Assembly: GCA_000431215.1 (NCBI GenBank)
Contig: HF985578.1
Span: forward strand, 1-18,546
Reading direction: 5' to 3'
DNA: 18,546 nucleotides
Origin: Prevotella sp. CAG:1031
GTDB taxonomy: Bacteria; Bacteroidota; Bacteroidia; Bacteroidales; Muribaculaceae
A model generated the notes under the pieces. The model made no database searches and had not been told where the DNA came from. It saw nothing but the letters and a program-made list of their open reading frames with translations. Below are positions 12,552-18,546 of the stretch, one piece after another. The translations under genes and the position numbers were made by a program. Every line of letters starts with the position of its first letter. The stretch's first letter is position 1.

Positions 12552-14381
12552 TTATTCTTCGTTGGTTTCCATTTCGGCTATGTCGTATTGCGACATGGCT
12601 GCTTGCGGTTCTTCTCGTCCACTTACCTCTTTCCCAGTTGCTTTCTCTATGAGGTCGAGAAGAGCCTGTTGGCGCTTAGAGTAATAGGTATCGAAGTCGT
12701 CGACGCGGATAGCATTGACATCAATCTGATGTGAAGCGAGGCTTTCATTGAGCTGTACGGGGTCAGCGGCATGGTTTCTTTCAAGGCTTGAAAGATACTG
12801 AGATGGCGCATAACCGCCTATGATGCGGTTAGTGCGGGCATAGATGGGCGTTTTGTTAATAACAGAGTTCCAACGTACCCGATCGATTCCTTTCTTCTCG
12901 CAGTAATGTTGTGGGAAAATATGGTGAATGTCGGTATATTCGAGCGTATAAGTGGCGTGGCTCATATCCGTTCCCTTCAAGAAGTCCTTGGCACCTGCTT
13001 TGAGTATTAAAGCCATGACGCCTTTGTAAGCAGCTGAGTTACGGGTGTAGAGTTGTTGTAGACGTGATGCGTGGAAATTAGAACGCAGCACTGTATCAGG
13101 CAATGCATCGTCATTACTAATCCACTCAATCATGCCAACGACATCGTTAACGTATCGACCCTCATTGGCACTTCCATATAGTTCGCCGAACACTCCACAC
13201 CAATACCACATTTCGAGTTTGCGGCGGTTGTGAGCCGAGAACCAGAGATTTTTGTCGATAGCAAAAAGTACGGAGAGTGGTATCAGCTGACTAGTGTACG
13301 GAAGATCGATCGCTGTATAGATACATTGCTCATTGATAAATTTCACTGCTTCAGAGAGACCTTCGAGGAGTCGGTTACGATTGGTCGCATAGTCGTTATA
13401 GTCCAGACGAAGCACATCTTTCTTCTTACAGCTTATACCACGAGTGTCCGGCGAGTTTATCTTGTTAAGATAATTGGTCAGTAAAGTGATGGCTGTAAGG
13501 AAATCAGTACCTTCAAAAGGCTTTTGGCCCTTGAAGTTGAGAAGTTGATTCTTGCCAAGTGTATTCCATATAGCATCCCAGTCCTTGCGAAGCTCAAAGT
13601 TGTCTGCCGCGAAAGTCGCAGTGACAAGTTCAAAAACAGTCAGAGAAACACCTCCTTGATTGACATTCTCGAATACTTGACAAACAGCTTCCTTAGGGAC
13701 GTCGTTGCCAATCATTATGACAGGAATCTGATACTTCGACATAGGGGCCACAATGGTATTGAAGAATTGAGTCCATTGTGTGAAAATCTCAACGTCGTTG
13801 TTGTGATACATGGCATATTGCATTTGCCACTGCATCATACCGACGTTGTCAAAAATCAGATTAAGAGGGAAATAATGGTTCTCATACTCTTTCTCCGGTA
13901 AGGAAAGATCAAGCACTATTGTGCGTCCGATGTCTGTAGTAACGATACGACTTTCTGGCACCGACACAATTGCATCCACTCGGTCAACAAGAGTGTCAAG
14001 AGCCTTAGGTATGTTAATGTAGTAATATCGTTTGATGGGCTTTTTCTTGGAGTCGGTGGTTTCCACTGGCTTTTTGGAATATAGCGAACGATAGATAGAA
14101 GTATTACGTTGCTGACCGTCGAGTACCAAAGTGTCGGGATTGACATCGGCCTTAGATTTGTCAACTCCTTCAAACAGACGAGCCTTGAAGTGAACATTGT
14201 TACCACCTGTCTGCAAAAACATAGCTGCACCGATTGGATAACCGTTGCTAATACTTGCAATTAAGGCACGGATGCGTTGATCCTCCCATACCCAGCCGCG
14301 CTGAAAGTCGGGAAGTTGCGTCTTGCCTTCGTCGATGGATTTTAATATGTCGGCAATAGCCTGATTGTTGGAAATTATCAT
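12552..14381 (-). CDS. DUF262/DUF1524 (GmrSD-like) nuclease
   Basis: A 609-aa two-domain protein. The N-terminal DUF262 (ParB-like nucleotide-binding fold, about 5-250) shows L23-PDFQRGWVW, the hallmark D88-GQQR92 and VFENVNQGGVSLT (236-248). The C-terminal part has a DUF1524 His-Me finger nuclease motif, D484-IHHIFPQHY, with H486/H487 as the catalytic candidates and N518 in the TNRIIGGYAP helix. GmrSD-type proteins with this pair cut modified phage DNA using nucleotides; SspE and BrxU have related layouts. A type IV-like restriction role is therefore likely, the exact DNA mark unknown. It is the first gene of the five-gene minus-strand operon and diverges from hsdR. The ATG at 14381 has an exact -7 element upstream. 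Apart from the Glu-rich tail it looks complete. Confidence 0.88.
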   Translation of the reverse strand: MIISNNQAIADILKSIDEGKTQLPDFQRGWVWEDQRIRALIASISNGYPIGAAMFLQTGGNNVHFKARLFEGVDKSKADVNPDTLVLDGQQRNTSIYRSLYSKKPVETTDSKKKPIKRYYYINIPKALDTLVDRVDAIVSVPESRIVTTDIGRTIVLDLSLPEKEYENHYFPLNLIFDNVGMMQWQMQYAMYHNNDVEIFTQWTQFFNTIVAPMSKYQIPVIMIGNDVPKEAVCQVFENVNQGGVSLTVFELVTATFAADNFELRKDWDAIWNTLGKNQLLNFKGQKPFEGTDFLTAITLLTNYLNKINSPDTRGISCKKKDVLRLDYNDYATNRNRLLEGLSEAVKFINEQCIYTAIDLPYTSQLIPLSVLFAIDKNLWFSAHNRRKLEMWYWCGVFGELYGSANEGRYVNDVVGMIEWISNDDALPDTVLRSNFHASRLQQLYTRNSAAYKGVMALILKAGAKDFLKGTDMSHATYTLEYTDIHHIFPQHYCEKKGIDRVRWNSVINKTPIYARTNRIIGGYAPSQYLSSLERNHAADPVQLNESLASHQIDVNAIRVDDFDTYYSKRQQALLDLIEKATGKEVSGREEPQAAMSQYDIAEMETNEE

Positions 14382-14407
14382 AGTTGTGAATTATCTGAAT
14401 TAGAACT

Positions 14408-14415
14408 CAAAGTTA
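14408..14415 (-). promoter_or_regulatory. Predicted -7 element for the five-gene defence operon
   Basis: TAACTTTG on the minus strand matches TAnnTTTG exactly, 26 bases before the DUF262 ATG 14381. A TTTC about 23 bases upstream is the nearest thing to a -33 element. It should drive all five genes down to 8027, since no gap between them exceeds 30 bases. Confidence 0.55.
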
Positions 14416-14481
14416 CTAAGAATTTTCGAGACAGAAGTGAAATTTCCCTAAAATCACACCCTCTGTTCAAAAATTAATTGC

Positions 14482-14489
14482 TAATTTTG
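14482..14489 (+). promoter_or_regulatory. Predicted -7 element for hsdRMS
   Basis: TAATTTTG matches TAnnTTTG exactly, 47 bases before the hsdR ATG 14537. No TTTG is seen at the -33 position. The two divergent -7 elements are 66 bases apart, so a protein bound between them could affect both operons. Confidence 0.55.
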
Positions 14490-14493
14490 CAAT

Positions 14494-14520
14494 CTTCTGA
14501 TAATAGTATGTTATCGGAAG
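14494..14520 (+). promoter_or_regulatory. Hairpin at the start of the hsdR leader
   Basis: CTTCTGATAA (14494-14503) and TTATCGGAAG (14511-14520) pair over 10 positions, one of them a U-G wobble, with a 7-base loop. It begins about five bases after the -7 element, so it would be the very 5' end of the transcript, ending 16 bases before hsdR ATG. It could be a DNA operator or an RNA element affecting stability or translation. Confidence 0.5.
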
Positions 14521-14536
14521 TTGAGCCACAGCAGCT

Positions 14537-16825
14537 ATGATAGATAAGAGCCTGACAGAAGAGGACATAAAGCACCGCTATATCACTCCTGCCATTGAGC
14601 AGAAAGGGTGGGACAAGCAACACGTCCGTATGGAATATGCCTTCACGGACGGTCGTGTCATATTCGATGGAAACGTACATGACCGCAAGGCAAAGAAGCG
14701 GGCAGACTATCTTTTGTTCGGACATAATAATCAGCCAATCGCCATTGTTGAGGCCAAAGACGCAAGCAAACCGGTCGGAGGCGGGATGCAACAGGCAATT
14801 GAATACGCTGAAATTCTTGACGTTCCTTTTGCATATAGTTCCAACGGTGAGGCTTTCGTCGAGCATGATTTTCTAACTGGCAAGGAAACAACAATTGATA
14901 TTGACAAATTTCCTACTCCGGATGAACTCCATATCAGATTTCTCAATCATAAGAAACTGACGATGGAGCAACAAGATATTGTTGACACTCCGTATTATTC
15001 CGATGCCTATTCGCATGAGCCACGTTATTATCAGAGGATAGCAATCAACAGAACCGTCGAGGCCATAGCCAAAGGACAAGAACGTGTGCTGATAGTGATG
15101 GCTACCGGCACAGGCAAGACATATACTGCATTTCAGATAATACATCGTCTGCATAAATCGAAGGCAAAAAAGAAAATCCTTTATCTCGCCGACCGCAATA
15201 TCCTGATTGACCAGACCATGACGCAGGACTTCAAACCGTTCAAAAAAATCATGTGCAAGGTCAAGGAAGGCGATATTGACACGTCCTTCGAGATATACAT
15301 GGCATTGTATCACCAGCTTGTCGGAAAGGATGGCGAGCCTGATCCGTTCCTGAAAGTCAAACCATCTTATTTCGACCTTATCATAGTGGACGAATGCCAC
15401 AGGGGTAGCGCAAAAGATGATTCGGCATGGCGAAAGGTTTTGGAATACTTCAAGTCTGCCACACAGATTGGCATGACCGCGACACCGAAAGCTGAGAACG
15501 GAGCCAATAATCTTGATTATTTCGGTGAACCTATTTACACGTATTCATTGCTTCAAGGAATACAAGACGGTTTTCTCGCACCTTATCGAGTTACAAATTC
15601 ATACATAGACCTCGATCTCCAAGGATTCACTCCTGACGAGGACGAGAAGGACATATTCAAAAAAATAATCGAGCAACGCCTATATCAGCAGAAGGATTTC
15701 GGGCGGGACATCGCGTTTACCACTCGCCGCGAATTAGTGGCACGGCGGATAACCAAGATGCTCCACAATATCGGCAGGATGACAAAGACCATAGTTTTCT
15801 GCACTGATATTGAAGAGGCAGAGGCCATGCGTCAATTGCTCACAACGCTCAACGCCGATCTCTGCCAAAAGGATTCTCGCTATGTAATGCGCATAACAGG
15901 AGACGATAATGTAGGCAAACGTCAGCTTGATAATTTCATTAACGTTGATGAACCATATCCTACTATTGTCACAACGTCTGAACTACTCGCTACCGGCGTG
16001 GATTGCAAGACCTGCGGACTTATCGTAATCGACAAGGAGATTGGCTCTATGACTGAGTTCAAGCAGATAATTGGCAGAGGCACCCGACTACGCACGGATA
16101 AAGGGAAATGGCATCTTGAAATTCTTGATTTCCGTAACGCCACAAAGAAATTCAAAGACCCGGATTTCGATGGAGACCCTTTACCTCCGACCAAGCCCAA
16201 AAGGGAATATCCCAAAGCCGGAGGTGACGGAGGCGGCAGCGTACATGAGCCGCATGTGAAATATATTGTCGCAGGTAAACCGGTGACAATAACGACTGAA
16301 ATAGTTTCGGTTCTCGGTGAAGACGGAAAGACAATGCGGACTGAATCTGTAACTTCCTTTACCAAGAAACAGATTCTGAGCCATTATTCCTCTCTTGACA
16401 ACTTTATAAACGAATGGACAACAGCGGAACGTAAGGCTGCGATTGTTGAAGAATTAAAGGAACTGAACGTTCTTGTCGATGCTGTGCGCCAGAAGAATCC
16501 GGCTCTTGCAGATGCCGACATATTCGACATCATCTGTCACGTGGCGTTTGACCAGCCTGCACTTACTCGTCGTGAACGGGCCAACAATGTAAAGAAACGC
16601 AACTATTTTGCCAAGTATGAAGGCAAGGCTCGTGATGTGTTGGAGGCTCTCCTCGAAAAGTACGCAGAACATGGAATCCTAAATTTCGAGAGTGCAGATA
16701 TTCTCGATCACGCGCCTTTCAATAGAATCGGGAAGCCTCAGAAGATAATACGGTTATTCGGCGGCATAGATGAATTTAACAAGGCAATAGCAGAACTTGA
16801 AAACGAAATTTACAAAGTAGCATAA
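14537..16825 (+). CDS. hsdR: Type I restriction enzyme, R subunit
   Basis: A 762-aa motor and nuclease subunit that translocates and cuts unmodified DNA in complex with HsdM and HsdS. The nuclease domain has D57 in RADYLLF, E72-A-K74 in PIAIVEAKDA and the type I Q86-x3-Y90 motif. The SF2 helicase shows Walker A ATGTGKT (189-195), D285-ECH box, TAT (314-316), ATGVDC (485-490) and QIIGRGTRLR (510-519). A C-terminal EcoEI-R-like helical region at about 600-762 probably docks on the methyltransferase. Length and plan fit the EcoEI/EcoAI-type group rather than the >1000-aa forms. All motifs are intact. hsdM starts 3 bases after its stop. The start is ATG 14537; no strong Shine-Dalgarno is seen, which is usual in Bacteroidetes. 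Confidence 0.95.
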   Translation: MIDKSLTEEDIKHRYITPAIEQKGWDKQHVRMEYAFTDGRVIFDGNVHDRKAKKRADYLLFGHNNQPIAIVEAKDASKPVGGGMQQAIEYAEILDVPFAYSSNGEAFVEHDFLTGKETTIDIDKFPTPDELHIRFLNHKKLTMEQQDIVDTPYYSDAYSHEPRYYQRIAINRTVEAIAKGQERVLIVMATGTGKTYTAFQIIHRLHKSKAKKKILYLADRNILIDQTMTQDFKPFKKIMCKVKEGDIDTSFEIYMALYHQLVGKDGEPDPFLKVKPSYFDLIIVDECHRGSAKDDSAWRKVLEYFKSATQIGMTATPKAENGANNLDYFGEPIYTYSLLQGIQDGFLAPYRVTNSYIDLDLQGFTPDEDEKDIFKKIIEQRLYQQKDFGRDIAFTTRRELVARRITKMLHNIGRMTKTIVFCTDIEEAEAMRQLLTTLNADLCQKDSRYVMRITGDDNVGKRQLDNFINVDEPYPTIVTTSELLATGVDCKTCGLIVIDKEIGSMTEFKQIIGRGTRLRTDKGKWHLEILDFRNATKKFKDPDFDGDPLPPTKPKREYPKAGGDGGGSVHEPHVKYIVAGKPVTITTEIVSVLGEDGKTMRTESVTSFTKKQILSHYSSLDNFINEWTTAERKAAIVEELKELNVLVDAVRQKNPALADADIFDIICHVAFDQPALTRRERANNVKKRNYFAKYEGKARDVLEALLEKYAEHGILNFESADILDHAPFNRIGKPQKIIRLFGGIDEFNKAIAELENEIYKVA

Positions 16826-16828
16826 TCA

Positions 16829-18343
16829 ATGGCAGTCAACAATATAGTAAAGCGCATCCAGAACATAATGCGTCAGGATGCCGGTATCAACGGCGATGCC
16901 CAGCGTATTGAGCAAATGACATGGATGTTCTTCCTCAAAGTTTACGACACTCAGGAAGAAACATGGGAATACAAGGCGATGAAAGAGAAAAAGACTTTCA
17001 AATCCATCATTCCCGAAAATTTGCGCTGGAGAAACTGGGCCATTGACAATAAGGATGGAGAGGCTCTCACCGGGGATGCTTTGCTCAAATTGGTCAATGA
17101 GGAATTGTTCCCTTCATTGAAAAATCTTGATGTAAATCGTGAAACGCCACGTTCACAATCTATCGTCAAGGAGGTGTTCGAGGACATCAACCAGTATATG
17201 AAAGACGGTGTTCTGCTCCGACAGGTCATAAACATCATCAATGAGATTGAATTTGACGATGCAGAAGACCGCCACATGTTCGGCGATATATACGAGGGTA
17301 TCCTCAAAGAACTGCAATCCGCCGGAAATGCCGGTGAGTTTTACACACCCCGTGCGCTCACCGATTTTATGGTTAAGACCCTTGACCCGAAACTTGGCGA
17401 GACCTTTGGAGACTTTACATCGGGAACAGGAGGCTTTCTCACTTCCGCACTCAATCATCTTCAACCGCAGATAGAAACTACTGCCGACGGCGAAAAATAT
17501 CAGTCTGCCGTCATAGGTCAGGAGTGGAAGCCTCTCCCTTATCTGCTCTCAATCACAAATCTCCTTCTCCACGATGTTGAGGCCCCAAATATTCGGCATT
17601 GCGATTCTCTCGGAATCAATGTGTCCGACATCAAGCCCGAAGACAAACTTGACGTTATTGCCATGAACCCGCCATACGGAGGCAGCACGCAGAGCAATAT
17701 CAAATCGAATTTTCCGATGGATATGCGCAGTAGCGAGACCGCTGATCTCTTTATGGTGTTGATAATGTACCGTCTGAAAAAAGGTGGTCGTGCGGCTGTC
17801 ATCATTCCCGATGGATTCCTTTTCGGTGCCGACAATGCTAAGTTGGCTATTCGTGCCAAATTGCTCAGGGATTTCAATCTCCATACAATAATCCGCTTGC
17901 CCGGAAGTATTTTTGCTCCTTACACCGGCATTGCCACCAATATAGTTTTCTTCAATAACGAGCGTGCGGAAGGTGCTCCCGAAGGCTATTCGACGAAAGA
18001 AACATGGTTCTATCGTCTTGATATGCCGGAGGGTTATAAGCATTTCTCCAAGACCAAATCGATGAAACTGGAGCATACGGCTCCCATCACGGATTGGTGG
18101 AACGATCGCAAGGAAATTGTTGCCGATAACGATGAAAAGTCCCGTTGTTTCGGTGTTGAGGAATTGATCGCCAGCGATTGCAATTTCGACAGATGCAAGT
18201 TCCCCAAAGAAGAAGAGGAAGTGCTTCCTCCAAAGCAACTTCTTGAAGAATACTACAAGAAGCGTAAAGCTCTTGAACATCAGATAGACAAGACTCTCCA
18301 AGAGATTCAGGACATCCTCGGATTTAAGATTGAAATCGACTGA
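16829..18343 (+). CDS. hsdM: Type I DNA methyltransferase, M subunit
   Basis: A 504-aa N6-adenine methyltransferase subunit that protects host DNA and forms the core of the restriction complex. The N-terminal HsdM helical domain covers about 4-145 (IVKRIQNIMRQDAGINGDAQ). The catalytic domain shows the AGEFYTPRAL motif (168-177), the SAM-binding motif FGDFTSGTGGF (193-203) and the catalytic N280-PPY. A coiled tail (about 461-497, rich in E and K) probably contacts HsdS. It lies 3 bases after hsdR and 2 bases before hsdS, a tight R-M-S operon. All catalytic motifs are intact, so active methylation is expected. Confidence 0.96.
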   Translation: MAVNNIVKRIQNIMRQDAGINGDAQRIEQMTWMFFLKVYDTQEETWEYKAMKEKKTFKSIIPENLRWRNWAIDNKDGEALTGDALLKLVNEELFPSLKNLDVNRETPRSQSIVKEVFEDINQYMKDGVLLRQVINIINEIEFDDAEDRHMFGDIYEGILKELQSAGNAGEFYTPRALTDFMVKTLDPKLGETFGDFTSGTGGFLTSALNHLQPQIETTADGEKYQSAVIGQEWKPLPYLLSITNLLLHDVEAPNIRHCDSLGINVSDIKPEDKLDVIAMNPPYGGSTQSNIKSNFPMDMRSSETADLFMVLIMYRLKKGGRAAVIIPDGFLFGADNAKLAIRAKLLRDFNLHTIIRLPGSIFAPYTGIATNIVFFNNERAEGAPEGYSTKETWFYRLDMPEGYKHFSKTKSMKLEHTAPITDWWNDRKEIVADNDEKSRCFGVEELIASDCNFDRCKFPKEEEEVLPPKQLLEEYYKKRKALEHQIDKTLQEIQDILGFKIEID

Positions 18344-18345
18344 CC

Positions 18346-18546
18346 ATGACGGGCAAACAACTTCGCAACAGCATACTTCAGTGGGCTATTCAGGGGAAAC
18401 TCGTCCCCCAGGATCCAAATGACGAACCCGCATCCGTCCTTCTTGAACGAATCCGGGCCGAGAAAGCACGTCTCGTAAAAGAGAAGAAAATCAAGCGCGA
18501 CAAGAACGAAACTATCATCTACCGTGGTGAGGACAATTCCTATTAT
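18346..18546 (+). CDS. hsdS: Type I restriction specificity subunit, N-terminal part
   Basis: ATG 18346 lies two bases after the hsdM stop, and the frame is open for 67 codons to the window end. It begins MTGKQLRNSILQWAIQGKLV and continues PQDPNDEPASVLLERIRAEK, the conserved start of the type I specificity-subunit class with an N-terminal helical segment. A basic stretch (EKKIKRDK) and the IIYRGEDNSYY segment follow, leading into the first target-recognition domain, which is cut off. HsdS chooses the DNA sequence bound by the M and R subunits, so the recognition site cannot be inferred here. Specificity genes of this kind often recombine; any inverted partner would lie beyond the window. Confidence 0.9.
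   Translation, partial: MTGKQLRNSILQWAIQGKLVPQDPNDEPASVLLERIRAEKARLVKEKKIKRDKNETIIYRGEDNSYY

Noticed and set aside
17549..18301. 250-codon minus-strand frame antisense to hsdM
   Set aside because: It lies wholly within hsdM, which carries NPPY and other motifs; the frame is a by-product of codon use.

Overview
The window looks like a mobile-element and defence/toxin region of a Bacteroidales genome (Bacteroides- or Muribaculaceae-like). The grounds are the Bacteroides-type tyrosine integrase with a 120-aa excisionase-like HTH protein, the moderate GC content, and several sequences matching the Bacteroidetes -7 promoter element TAnnTTTG at sensible distances from start codons. I see no rRNA, tRNA, CRISPR array or insertion sequence.

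Layout. (1) 1-3650, all minus strand: an integration/regulation module. It holds a partial gene at the left edge, an excisionase-like HTH protein (68-430), a two-TM protein of unknown role (531-1220), a tyrosine recombinase (1463-2572) and a 300-aa protein with a zinc-ribbon-like N-terminus and four HTH units (2673-3575). Two promoters in this module share the same operator layout, and the four-HTH gene is preceded by four 10-bp iterons. (2) 3650-4268: a non-coding stretch with a minus-strand terminator and several families of short repeats, a plausible attachment or regulatory region. (3) 4269-7871, minus: two consecutive hipB-hipA toxin-antitoxin operons of different lineages. (4) 8027-14381, minus: five closely spaced genes in one apparent operon, read from the right as DUF262/DUF1524 nuclease, 81-aa protein, PIN-like/coiled-coil/membrane protein, Fic protein, Fic protein. 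(5) 14537-18546, plus: hsdR, hsdM and the start of hsdS, a type I restriction-modification system diverging from the five-gene operon across a 155-bp promoter region.

How the genes may work together. Block 1 probably controls integration and excision of an element whose cargo may include blocks 3-5; I cannot see the other end of an element. The cargo is a defence-island mixture: classical type I restriction, a GmrSD-like DUF262/DUF1524 restriction protein, a predicted membrane-anchored PIN nuclease, two Fic enzymes with C-terminal winged helices, and two HipA-type kinases. The PIN gene and the 81-aa gene are clearly AT-richer (about 35% GC in lines I counted) than their operon neighbours (about 43-48%), so the operon appears to be assembled from parts of different origin. 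The DUF262-81aa-PIN/TM-Fic-Fic operon is the best candidate in the window for an undescribed system; that is inference from gene order and domain content.
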